Shown: positions 49,048 to 57,088 of the stretch, in pieces
Position numbering within the stretch: position 1 is the stretch's first letter
Layout: each line of letters starts with the position of its first letter
Origin: a virus
Reading direction: 5' to 3' (one strand)
Virus record (IMG/VR): IMGVR_UViG_3300033553_000842
Span: 1 to 64,000 of that record
Length of the DNA: 64,000 nt
Notes under the pieces: generated by a model
The model's input: the letters and a program-made list of their open reading frames with translations, nothing else
Databases searched by the model: none
What the model was told of the DNA's origin: nothing
Made by a program: the position numbers and the translations under genes

Positions 49048-49592
49048 ATATCCTGAACCTGAAACTCGGTGATGCGCCCAAGACCGCCGCAACAATCGAG
49101 AAGGCCAAGGCCCGGTACATGAACGCAATGGGTTGGACAGCGACAAAGCGTGACGACGCCATGAATGAAGGGGCATTCCTTTTGACAGGGTACATCCAGA
49201 CAGCGCCAATGTTTGACAAAGCGATGGTGGACCTATCGCGGTTCGAACTTGATCTGGCTGAGACGTACCAGATCAACGCCTTCAATGCGCAGCTTGCCGC
49301 ATATCGTGCTGCCAAGACACGTCTTGGACGGCATGTCCTTGCAGATGGTCAGCTTGAGGTCATAGAGGAGTTTGACCCTGAGACGGGTGAACCACTCACG
49401 GAACCCGTTGTCGTACAGCAAGCCATCGAACCCTTGGACGCAACTGTGGTCATCACCGAATATGACGAAGAAGGTGCGGCCATGGATTTCACGGTGGCGA
49501 ACCCGCTGATCGCAATCGACGAGGCTCAACGTGACCATGCCCAATCTGTGATCGACGCGACCCCTGAAGGAGTGATCGCGTATGCCACTTGA
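49044..49592 (+). CDS. Fibre cassette protein, 182 aa
   Basis: ATGA junction with the previous gene. Helical opening (TAATIEKAKARYMNAMGW; MFDKAMVDLSRFELDLAE), then an acidic, strand-rich part. It could be a chaperone or attachment subunit for the fibre; no motif decides this. Confidence 0.6.
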   Translation: MNILNLKLGDAPKTAATIEKAKARYMNAMGWTATKRDDAMNEGAFLLTGYIQTAPMFDKAMVDLSRFELDLAETYQINAFNAQLAAYRAAKTRLGRHVLADGQLEVIEEFDPETGEPLTEPVVVQQAIEPLDATVVITEYDEEGAAMDFTVANPLIAIDEAQRDHAQSVIDATPEGVIAYAT

Positions 49593-52350
49593 TTACACTG
49601 GGGTAGGAGCTGCACAGTTTGATGAACCGGCCACACTGGTCTGGGGTTCGTCCTTGCCTGTTCTGCCCGACACTGTGCTTCAGCTCACTCTGAGTGTCGC
49701 GAAGGTCAACGGGGCAAACGCCAGCATTGTCGCTGGACTGATCTGCTATGACGAGACCGGCAATGACGTCGGTCAACTCCTGACCATCTCTGAGACCGTA
49801 AGCAGCGCAGACTGGCAAGAGTTTGTCCAGAGCTTCTCCGGCTGGCCCGCAGGTACAGTTTCGGTGCTGCAAGTGTTCCAGCATCAAACATCTGGCAGCA
49901 CGATCCAGGTCGATGAGTTTTCCTATGAAGACGTGACGGCAGTGGTTGCCGCTGAAGCCGCCGTGATCTCGGCCCAGACAGCGACAACAAAAGCGACCGA
50001 AGCCGGGACGTCAGCCACGGCGGCTCAAAGCGAACGCGTTCTGGCTGAGACTGCCAGGTCGGGTGCAGAAACCGCAGAGACAAATGCCGCGGCATCTGAA
50101 ACCAGTGCTTCTGGATCTTCCGCAGCCGCCTCGACCAGCGCCTCAAACGCAGCCAACAGCGCCACCCAGTCGGGCAACTCTGCAACGGCGGCAGCAAGTT
50201 CAGCCTCAACTGCTTCTACAAAGGCCACAGAGGCATCACAGGACGCCACAGCGGCGGCGTCAGAGCGCCTTGCAGCCGAGACTGCTCGATCTGGTGCAGA
50301 GAGCGCGGAGACGGGCGCTGTCACAGCAAAGAACACCTCAGAGAGCGCAGCGGCGACCGCCACTAGTAAAGCGACACTGGCCGCTCAAAGCGAAACCAAT
50401 GCGGGAAACTCAGCTACCGCCGCAGCAGGAAGTGCATCTACAGCAACAACCAAGGCCACAGAGGCATCACAGTCAGCTTCCACGGCCACAACGCAAGCCA
50501 ACACGGCGACAACAAAGGCCGGAGAGGCGTCAACCTCTGCCAGCCAAGCAGCGACGTCAGCCACTAACGCTGATGGGTCCGCTTCCTCAGCCTCGACAAG
50601 CGTGACAAACGCGGCCAACAGTGAAACAGCAGCAGGTAACTCCGCCAGCGCTGCGGCGACCGATGCGTTCACTGCAACAACCAAAGCAGGCGAAGCATCA
50701 ACCAGTGCAACTGCGGCCAACGCGGCTAAACTAGCTGCGCAGACGGCTCAATCTAATGCGGAAACCGCTGAAACGAATGCCGCAACGAGTGAGACAAACG
50801 CCAGTGGGTCTGCCTCCTCAGCCTCAACCAGTGCAACAAACGCGGCCAACAGCAACACGGCCGCGGGCAACTCAGCCACAGCCGCTGCTAATTCAGCCTC
50901 AACTGCAACAACCAAAGCGAGCGAAGCCGGTACATCTGCTACATCAGCGTCCACGTCAGCCAACACCGCGTCGACCAAAGCCGCTGAAGCTTCCACATCT
51001 GAGACAAACGCAGCGACCAGCGCCACGTCGGCTTCTGGATCTTCAGCTGCGGCCATCTCTGCCAAAGACACCGCTGTTGCTGTCGCCTCTCAAGGTGGAG
51101 GCGTTCTGTCTGACATGACGTTGCCCTACGGGGCAGGAAAATGGGGTGCCTATTCTACAGGCCCAACACTTACCGCGAGTGAAATTTACCCCACAGGCAA
51201 TACCTGGACTTGGAACCTGGCGGCAAACGCCAGTGGTGGGGCAGTAATTTCGCAAATCAGTCCGCTCTGGACAGGTGTTAAATTTGCCGACGGTTTTCGT
51301 GTCGAAGTAACCTACAAGTTGATCTCTGGTACATTGCAAGGCGCAGGTGTCCTGCTCGATTTCTATCCCGCAACCGGAAGTCACCAGAGGGTTCAGAAGT
51401 CTCTCGAAGAGATGACCCCTGGAACGGTAATCACTGGCGCTGTCATGCAGGCCAGTGCTGTGTTTGATAAACCCGCAGGCATCACCACGTCGGGCGGTGT
51501 CGGGGTCTATTTCATGGCCAGCGCGTCGCTCTTCGGTGCACAGGACGCCAAGAACATCAAGATTTACAGCATCCAGGTCTATCCGATTTCGGTCACTGAG
51601 GCGTCTGTCAAAGAACAGGCATCAACTATTGTCGATCTTCAGGGGAACGCGTCCGCTGGGTACCTGATCAAAGCGCAAGCCGGTTCAGAGGTGTCGCTTC
51701 TGGATCTGATCGCAGCTGATGGCGCTGCGGGGGCTGTTTCGGTGGCCAAGATCAGCGCCACAAGCATCCTGCTGGATGGTACAGTCACAGCCGATCATAT
51801 CAACGTGACGTCACTAGACGCAATCTCAGCCAATTTGGGAACCATCCAAGTAGGTAGCGCGAATATAGCCGACGCGGCGATCACCAATGCCAAGATCGGT
51901 GATACGATCCAATCTAACGACTTCGTAGCTGGATCAGCTGGCTGGCGTATTCTGAAAACTGGCTCTGCTGAGTTTAACGGTGTCGTTATTTCCCGTGATC
52001 AGGTCGTTGGCTCAGGCACTGCCTCCATCCCAACTACACAATGTTCCCAGCAGGGCTTTTTCACAAATGATGGCGTGTTTTGGATCGACACAGGTCTATC
52101 AACTTCGGCATGGACCGGTAGCGATGCAAGTTACAGCGCCGCTGTTGGACGTAATGGAAGTAACGGAACAATATTTAACACCAACAATGCCACCACTACG
52201 GAGCGACAGTGGGGATGGGCTGCGGAGGTAATCCCCATCACAAGATGGACCGGGGGAGCGACGTTGTTTATAAAGGTTGAGCTTTGGACAAAAAACGTAA
52301 GCGCAGCTTCAGGTTTCATACTTGATTGGAAGGTTAAGAAGGTAACATGA
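49582..52350 (+). CDS. Tail fibre with gpJ-type C-terminal domain
   Basis: 922 aa. Residues 1-125 are a jelly-roll-like module (LPDTVLQLTLSVAKVNG), then Ala/Ser/Thr repeats to about 500, then a strand-rich domain. The C-terminal part has AGSEVSLLDLIAADG, ISATSILLDGTVTADHIN and SAEFNGVVISRDQVVG, the pattern found at the end of lambda gpJ and related tail-tip proteins (DUF1983 and neck to receptor tip). A second gpJ-like C-terminus after the first gpJ suggests splitting or duplication of the tip gene. ATG behind AAGGAG. Confidence 0.8.
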   Translation: MPLDYTGVGAAQFDEPATLVWGSSLPVLPDTVLQLTLSVAKVNGANASIVAGLICYDETGNDVGQLLTISETVSSADWQEFVQSFSGWPAGTVSVLQVFQHQTSGSTIQVDEFSYEDVTAVVAAEAAVISAQTATTKATEAGTSATAAQSERVLAETARSGAETAETNAAASETSASGSSAAASTSASNAANSATQSGNSATAAASSASTASTKATEASQDATAAASERLAAETARSGAESAETGAVTAKNTSESAAATATSKATLAAQSETNAGNSATAAAGSASTATTKATEASQSASTATTQANTATTKAGEASTSASQAATSATNADGSASSASTSVTNAANSETAAGNSASAAATDAFTATTKAGEASTSATAANAAKLAAQTAQSNAETAETNAATSETNASGSASSASTSATNAANSNTAAGNSATAAANSASTATTKASEAGTSATSASTSANTASTKAAEASTSETNAATSATSASGSSAAAISAKDTAVAVASQGGGVLSDMTLPYGAGKWGAYSTGPTLTASEIYPTGNTWTWNLAANASGGAVISQISPLWTGVKFADGFRVEVTYKLISGTLQGAGVLLDFYPATGSHQRVQKSLEEMTPGTVITGAVMQASAVFDKPAGITTSGGVGVYFMASASLFGAQDAKNIKIYSIQVYPISVTEASVKEQASTIVDLQGNASAGYLIKAQAGSEVSLLDLIAADGAAGAVSVAKISATSILLDGTVTADHINVTSLDAISANLGTIQVGSANIADAAITNAKIGDTIQSNDFVAGSAGWRILKTGSAEFNGVVISRDQVVGSGTASIPTTQCSQQGFFTNDGVFWIDTGLSTSAWTGSDASYSAAVGRNGSNGTIFNTNNATTTERQWGWAAEVIPITRWTGGATLFIKVELWTKNVSAASGFILDWKVKKVT
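49930..51090 (+). repeat. Alanine-rich fibre repeats, second block
   Basis: About 385 residues of the same SETNAAxSx and KATEAxQDA repeats as in gpJ (43120-45080). The two blocks give long stretches of related DNA in direct orientation, 5 kb apart. Confidence 0.8.
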
Positions 52351-52736
52351 TTTCTTATTTCATCAGAGAAGACGGTGAAGTCGTCAAAGTTGTGGATCAA
52401 GATAATGGACTATCTGCCATGGAAAGTTGGGCCATCGACAACACGGACTATGATCTCGTTAAACCTGAAGCAGACGCGTACCTTGCCCGCCCCTTGTCAC
52501 CGGAGCCATCAGGCTCTGGTGCGACATGGTCTGTTGCTGCCTGCCCAGATGGAACCATCATTGCAGTATGGGACTCGGTTACACACGAAGAGCTGACAAC
52601 ATATACAACTGGTCCGGACGAAACCGTACCACTAAATTTCGTAGACGCAGGAACATACACTGTTCGCGTTCAAAGTCCCGCCCCTGCGCGTGAAGTGCGC
52701 AAACGCCTTGAGGTGACAGATGCAGATCTCGCGTAA
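52347..52736 (+). CDS. Fibre-linked small protein, 129 aa
   Basis: ATGA overlap with the fibre. N-terminal MISYFIREDGEVVKVVDQDN, an Ig-like second half (GTIIAVWDSVTHEELTTY; DAGTYTVRVQSPAPAREVRK). It could be a fibre assembly chaperone. Not assigned to a family. Confidence 0.6.
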   Translation: MISYFIREDGEVVKVVDQDNGLSAMESWAIDNTDYDLVKPEADAYLARPLSPEPSGSGATWSVAACPDGTIIAVWDSVTHEELTTYTTGPDETVPLNFVDAGTYTVRVQSPAPAREVRKRLEVTDADLA

Positions 52737-53136
52737 CCCCGCCGTCTTAGCTGCCAAACTGGAGGCAGATCGCTCAGAGATTGCCGCAGCAATTACCGCC
52801 GAAAGAGATCGTCGAATTGCCGCAGGCTTCACTCACAACGGGGTGAATTACGATTTTGACGAGGCTTCTAAAAGTCGTATCACTGGCGCTGCAACTCTCG
52901 CGGGCTTCGCTCTGAGTAGTGGAGCCCTCGCAGGCGATCTGCTCTGGCATGGCGGCACTCAACCGTTCGTCTGGGTGGCTGCTGATAATTCTCTGGTCTC
53001 TATGGACGCGCAGACCTGCTTTGCTTTCGGACAAGCCGCCGCAGCGCATGAAACGCGGCATATCTTCTGGGCGAGGGCATTAAAGGACGCAGACCCGATC
53101 CCTGAAGACTTCACCAATGACATCCATTGGCAGTAA
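52720..53136 (+). CDS. DUF4376-like fibre-associated protein
   Basis: 138 aa. AAAITAERDRRIAAGFTHNG, then YDFDEASKSRITGAATLA and a helical end resemble DUF4376 proteins found beside tail fibres. Start ATG behind GAGGTGA and overlapping the previous gene by 17 bp. Last gene of the tail module; a weak terminator and a gap follow. Confidence 0.65.
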   Translation: MQISRNPAVLAAKLEADRSEIAAAITAERDRRIAAGFTHNGVNYDFDEASKSRITGAATLAGFALSSGALAGDLLWHGGTQPFVWVAADNSLVSMDAQTCFAFGQAAAAHETRHIFWARALKDADPIPEDFTNDIHWQ

Positions 53137-53252
53137 CCCCCACCCGGGAATTTATTAAATCAACCCCTAATCTAGGGTAGTTTTATACAGTAGTGTCGTA
53201 GTCAATACTGCCGTTTCAGGAGTTAATCCTGTGAGCAACAGGATAGGACTAC
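53137..53252 (+). other. Intergenic: weak terminator and hairpin near the RBS
   Basis: CCCTA-atc-TAGGG then TAGTTTT (53165-53184) could end the tail transcript. A 7-bp hairpin ATCCTGT/ACAGGAT (53226-53244) abuts the ribosome-binding site of the following gene. Confidence 0.45.
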
Positions 53253-53828
53253 ATGACAAGACTAGAAAAACTAAGTTCCACCATTAAGCAACTGGTCATT
53301 ATCGGCACGGCCGTTTCAGCCGTTTTTATGACCTTGTTCACGACCACCGTGTTTCTCTTTGCCGACCTGGCTAAGAGTGAGGCTCGGCAGTTCCTGGGTA
53401 TCGACGGGTTGGCCACAGCGTCCGACCTGGATAGCCTCAGAGAAGAGGTCATAAAGTTCACGGGTCGATCCGGGGTCCTTTATATGTCCCCCGGTAGCTC
53501 CTATGTCGAAGAGCCGATTAATTGGGGGGACAATATTAAAGCCCACCTAGTTGTACAAAGCACGGAACGTGGCGCGAAGTGTGAATTTTCTGACGGCCAA
53601 AGCCTTTTCTCGGATCAAAGAAACATCCCCTTCCCCGGGCCACCTGTTAACCTCGTCCGTCAAATCGGGATTGAGCCTAAGGAATTATTCCTCGACCTCA
53701 GTCATCCAGTGGCACTGGTACCAGGGCGTATCAAATTCACCATCTCTATAAGAGCCACCTGTGAAGGTAAGACTGAGTTCCAGGAGACTAGGCCGATCTA
53801 TTTCTACCTCGAAGAAAAGAAGACCTGA
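53253..53828 (+). CDS. Membrane-anchored protein, 191 aa
   Basis: One N-terminal membrane segment (LVIIGTAVSAVFMTLFTTTV) followed by a periplasmic-type domain with two Cys (CEFSDG; RATCEGKTEF) and strand-rich ends. It heads the lysis block. It could be a holin-like or spanin-related protein, but the large outer domain is unusual for that. Function unknown. Confidence 0.65.
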   Translation: MTRLEKLSSTIKQLVIIGTAVSAVFMTLFTTTVFLFADLAKSEARQFLGIDGLATASDLDSLREEVIKFTGRSGVLYMSPGSSYVEEPINWGDNIKAHLVVQSTERGAKCEFSDGQSLFSDQRNIPFPGPPVNLVRQIGIEPKELFLDLSHPVALVPGRIKFTISIRATCEGKTEFQETRPIYFYLEEKKT

Positions 53829-53830
53829 CC

Positions 53831-54943
53831 GTGGAGCTCACCCCCCGTCAGCTGGAGGTCCTGGAGCTCAAGAAAAAGGGCCTAACCCAGAGAGAGATTG
53901 CAGCGGAGCTGGGGGTTTCCAGGTGGGCGGTTAGAAGTAGGCTCGAAGGGGCGGAACGTAAAAACCACAACGACCCTGCGGTCCAAGCGGCAATGGAAGT
54001 AGCTAACACCGCACTGGTCCCCAACATGCTTTGGGTCAAGACCAAGGGTGAGGACGGGACCCGCTATTCGGTCCAGCTGAAACCTCCGAGGGAAACCGAT
54101 CGGGACGTTATGGCAGAGGTCCACGAGGCATTCCAAAATATTCCCAAGGCCCCGAAGATTGGACACCCCGAGAGCGTCAATACCGATCTGATGACGATGT
54201 ACCCTCTGTTTGACGTCCATCTGGGGCTACGCTCTCTGGCCTCAGTCTCGGGTGAGGACATGGATCTCGAGAAGGCCCAGACCAGGTTGCTGCGAGGCGC
54301 GGCCCGGTTGATATCCAAGGCCCCCAACTCGTCTAAGGCCCTGCTGGTCAACGGAGGTGACTTCACCCACGCGGATGATGACGAAAACGCCACACCAGCC
54401 AGTAAGCACGTTCTCGACGTCGACTCCCGGAACTATACCACGATCACGGTTGGCGTTGAGTTGATCGCGCTGTTCATCGAGATGCTGCTGCAGAAACATG
54501 AGACAGTGGACTATATCAGCGTCCCGGGCAATCACGATCCAAAGAACTGGGTCTCTATCATGGTGGGGCTTTACTACCGGTTCCTGGGCCACAACCGGGT
54601 GAAGATCGAGCTCAATCCGATCGAGTTCTCCGTCTATGTCTGGGGCCAGACCCTGATCGCAGTCCACCATGGCCACAGGCGCAAAGAAGCAGATCTCATC
54701 ATGTTCTTTGCCGCGGAATACGCCGCGGTCTGGGGCGCGGCCCTGCACCGGTATTTGTTCACGGGTCACTATCACAGCCGGGAGGCCAAGCGGTACCCGG
54801 GGATGTACTGGGAACGCATGGAACCCGTCTGTCCTCGGGACCACTACGCCGCCTCATCGGCTTATGACCAGGCGGCGTCGATGACGTGCATAACATTCCA
54901 TCGGGAAACCGGTGAGGAAGATAGATCAAGGGTGAAGCTATGA
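53831..54943 (+). CDS. HTH-fused metallophosphoesterase
   Basis: 370 aa, GTG start. Residues 1-45 form a sigma-70 region 4/LuxR-type helix-turn-helix (TPRQLEVLELKKKGLTQREI, AAELGVSRWAVRSRL). The rest is a calcineurin-like phosphoesterase with all metal motifs: DVHLG (Asp128, His130), GGDFTHAD (Asp177), GNHD (Asn234, His235), HHGH (His280, His282) and GHYH (His313, His315). It probably cleaves a phosphodiester in nucleic acid or a nucleotide; the HTH may target it to DNA. Its position before the endolysin is unexplained. ATGA overlap with the endolysin. Confidence 0.88.
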   Translation: MELTPRQLEVLELKKKGLTQREIAAELGVSRWAVRSRLEGAERKNHNDPAVQAAMEVANTALVPNMLWVKTKGEDGTRYSVQLKPPRETDRDVMAEVHEAFQNIPKAPKIGHPESVNTDLMTMYPLFDVHLGLRSLASVSGEDMDLEKAQTRLLRGAARLISKAPNSSKALLVNGGDFTHADDDENATPASKHVLDVDSRNYTTITVGVELIALFIEMLLQKHETVDYISVPGNHDPKNWVSIMVGLYYRFLGHNRVKIELNPIEFSVYVWGQTLIAVHHGHRRKEADLIMFFAAEYAAVWGAALHRYLFTGHYHSREAKRYPGMYWERMEPVCPRDHYAASSAYDQAASMTCITFHRETGEEDRSRVKL

Positions 54944-56136
54944 ATTTCAAAGGTGAAGCAAAGCGGCTCGAAAGCCTGGACATCTCTCGCATTGCCTTCG
55001 CGGCTGGCTGCGGTGAAGATCATCTTCACGCAGTGATGGAAGTCGAGACCCGAGGGGGTGGGTTCGACCCCTTTGGCCGTATAAAGATGCTCTTTGAGCC
55101 ACATGTGTTCTACCGTGAGCTGTCTGGGGCCAAGAGGGAAGAGGCTATTGCCCAAGGCTTGGCCTATCGTCGCTGGGGGGAACAGCCCTACCCCGAGGAT
55201 AGCTACCCTCGTCTGTTGAGGGCGATGGAGATCGATGCTGACGCAGCCCTCCGGTCCTGTTCGTGGGGGCTGGGCCAGATCATGGGATTCAACTGCAAAC
55301 TGGCGGGGTATCCCACCGCGCTGGCAATGGTTCAGGATTTCCTGGACGATGAAGAAAAACACCTGGCCGCAATGGTTAACTTTATTGTGAGCAACGGTCT
55401 GGATGATGACCTTCGTCGGCAGGACTGGAGAGGCTTTGCCCGGGGGTATAATGGAGCCGGTTACGCCCAACATGGCTACCACCTCAAGCTGAAGAAGGCA
55501 TTCGACAAATGGCAGAGTATCCCCGATACCCCCTTCGAGATTGACCGGACCCCCCCTGATCCAAACCCGCCCCAGGAACCAGTCCTTTCCACGCGGGGTA
55601 TGATGCTCCAAAAGGGCATGCATGGCCCAGACGTTCGGAACCTGCAGGGTATTCTTAAGACCCTAGGGTACCCCAGTGGTAAAGCTGACGGTATTTTCGG
55701 TCCTCTGCTACACGCGGCCGTTGTCTCCTACCAGAGCCAGAATGATCTGCACCCAGATGGAAAGGTCGGAGAGTTGACATGGGAGGCCCTGTCTCAGGCC
55801 AATCCTCGCCCCCTCCGGGACCACACTGAAGAGAGCCTCCGAGCCGAGGGATCCACGACCATCCATGATGCCGATCAGGCTGAGATACAAACCAAGGTGG
55901 CTGCGGTAGGGGTTGGTGGACTGGGAACGATACAGGTTGTCAAAGATGGCCTGACCGAGGTCAGCGGATCCTCAGGTCTACTCTCTACCGCTCAAGAGAT
56001 CCTGGTCTCAAACTGGCCCATCCTGAGTGTTCTCGGGATCGCTCTGGTGGCCTATCTGTATGGACCAAACATTCTGCAGTCTATCAAGGACTCCCGTGTT
56101 CGGGACGCAGTCTCGGGGGATCATCTGGGCCGATGA
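54940..56136 (+). CDS. Endolysin: N-acetylmuramidase with PG-binding domain and C-terminal TM helix
   Basis: 398 aa. Residues 1-190 are an N-acetylmuramidase (DUF3380) domain: AVMEVETRGGGFDPFGRIKM with the expected catalytic Glu36, LFEPHVFYREL, SWGLGQIMGFN. Residues about 200-265 form a PG_binding_1 repeat (LQKGMHGPDVRNLQGILKTL, KADGIFGPLLHAAVVSYQ). A hydrophobic segment near 350-372 (WPILSVLGIALVAYLYG) would anchor the enzyme. It hydrolyses the MurNAc-GlcNAc bond at lysis. No clear holin gene is seen next to it. Confidence 0.88.
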   Translation: MNFKGEAKRLESLDISRIAFAAGCGEDHLHAVMEVETRGGGFDPFGRIKMLFEPHVFYRELSGAKREEAIAQGLAYRRWGEQPYPEDSYPRLLRAMEIDADAALRSCSWGLGQIMGFNCKLAGYPTALAMVQDFLDDEEKHLAAMVNFIVSNGLDDDLRRQDWRGFARGYNGAGYAQHGYHLKLKKAFDKWQSIPDTPFEIDRTPPDPNPPQEPVLSTRGMMLQKGMHGPDVRNLQGILKTLGYPSGKADGIFGPLLHAAVVSYQSQNDLHPDGKVGELTWEALSQANPRPLRDHTEESLRAEGSTTIHDADQAEIQTKVAAVGVGGLGTIQVVKDGLTEVSGSSGLLSTAQEILVSNWPILSVLGIALVAYLYGPNILQSIKDSRVRDAVSGDHLGR

Positions 56137-56366
56137 AACTTTATCTCACCCTCGGACTGATTGCGGCCGTTATCGCTGGAGCCCTCTGGTTGAGGGCCGA
56201 TGCGGTGAAGGATGAAAACCTCAAGGATCGGGCGCGTGGGGCAGAGTCTCGCGTCCAGCATCTCAATGAATCCAAGGATCGAAGAAATGAAATTGAACTC
56301 TTCAGTAATGATGATCTGCTCGATCGCCTTTCTGGCCGGGTGCGAGGGCCCGTGGTCGACAACTGA
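56133..56366 (+). CDS. Rz: i-spanin (Rz-like)
   Basis: 77 aa, ATGA overlap with the endolysin. Inner-membrane segment at 3-18 (LYLTLGLIAAVIAGALWL) and a charged helical domain. It encloses the start of the Rz1-like gene in another frame, the classic embedded arrangement of spanins that fuse the membranes at lysis. Confidence 0.8.
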   Translation: MKLYLTLGLIAAVIAGALWLRADAVKDENLKDRARGAESRVQHLNESKDRRNEIELFSNDDLLDRLSGRVRGPVVDN

Positions 56367-56505
56367 ACCTCTGTTCAAGGATGTGGCCCGTAAGCCTCCC
56401 CTTACAAAGCAGGCGACTGTGGACTATCTGGTGCGCAACGATCGGCCAATGGGTGTATGGGTTGAAGAAATGGCTCAGGCCTGTGACCAGTACGGTTGTC
56501 TCTGA
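56287..56505 (+). CDS. Rz1: o-spanin lipoprotein (Rz1-like)
   Basis: 72 aa from ATG 56287, 79 of its first bases lying within Rz in another frame. Signal peptide with lipobox (MMICSIAFLAGC, Cys about 19) and a short outer domain with PPLTKQATVDYLVRND. Partner of the i-spanin; anchors in the outer membrane. The embedded architecture supports it. Confidence 0.8.
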   Translation: MKLNSSVMMICSIAFLAGCEGPWSTTEPLFKDVARKPPLTKQATVDYLVRNDRPMGVWVEEMAQACDQYGCL

Positions 56506-56506
56506 C

Positions 56507-56737
56507 GTGGAAATCCTTGTGACCTTCCATCTGGAGTTTGAAGCTCCCGGCCACCCGGAAGTGTTTCTTACCCATATGCTCCAAGTGATCGACGTGGCAC
56601 CCAACTTTCTGGTCAGTCAGGGTTTCTACGAATCTCTGGAGGGTATCAACGTGAGATATCTGAGGGTCTCACACGCAGATATGCCGGCAGGGTCACTGCC
56701 GGCACCTACGCATTTCCCGAGCGCTAGACCTCAATAA
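56507..56737 (+). CDS. Hypothetical protein, 76 aa, GTG start
   Basis: GTG at 56507 just after the Rz1 stop, without a good ribosome-binding site. EILVTFHLEFEAPGHPEVFL and LRVSHADMPAGSLPAP; unknown. It ends within the 3' end of the convergent 118-aa gene (7-bp overlap). Confidence 0.45.
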   Translation: MEILVTFHLEFEAPGHPEVFLTHMLQVIDVAPNFLVSQGFYESLEGINVRYLRVSHADMPAGSLPAPTHFPSARPQ

Positions 56738-57087
56738 AACTTCCATAGAAATACGGCCAGGAACATAACCAGTCGGGTTCTCTTTGAGACCCCGTCGGCC
56801 TTTAACGCTTCATGAAAGACCGCCGCCGCGGTGGTTCGATCCCACCCTAATCTGAGCAACCAGTCGTGGATGGCTGCGGCCTTCAGGAACCGGTGGTCGT
56901 GAGGGTCGAACAACCACCGTAGCCCACAAGGTATGCTGACGTCGAAAACGAAGCCCTTCGGGACAATGACCCAGAGGTCACTGCCCTTCCGGCCGAGTTC
57001 CCATTCCAGGAACCCGTCGGTTTCGTACCTACCTTGGGCCAGCCCTTTCGGACGGACCCAGGTTTCGCTCTCGGTGTACGTGCTCAT
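56731..57087 (-). CDS. DUF1353-like protein
   Basis: 118 aa from ATG 57087. The pattern WVIVPKGFVFDVSIP, LRWLFDPHDHRFLKAAAIHD, WLLRLGWDRTTAAAVFHEAL and a C-terminal hydrophobic LVMFLAVFLWKFY matches DUF1353 proteins common in phage genomes, of unknown role. It lies immediately downstream of the nrdJ-like gene on the same strand and ends the leftward nucleotide transcript. Confidence 0.8.
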   Translation of the reverse strand: MSTYTESETWVRPKGLAQGRYETDGFLEWELGRKGSDLWVIVPKGFVFDVSIPCGLRWLFDPHDHRFLKAAAIHDWLLRLGWDRTTAAAVFHEALKADGVSKRTRLVMFLAVFLWKFY

Positions 57088-57088
57088 C

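Noticed and set aside
43120-51090. Possible CRISPR-like repeat array
   Set aside because: The repeats are coding (Ala/Ser/Thr fibre repeats), vary in length and sequence, and have no unique spacers.
53221-53286. GTG-started 18-codon ORF before the membrane protein
   Set aside because: It has an AGGAG at fair distance, but overlaps the next gene's RBS and start in another frame with no other support.
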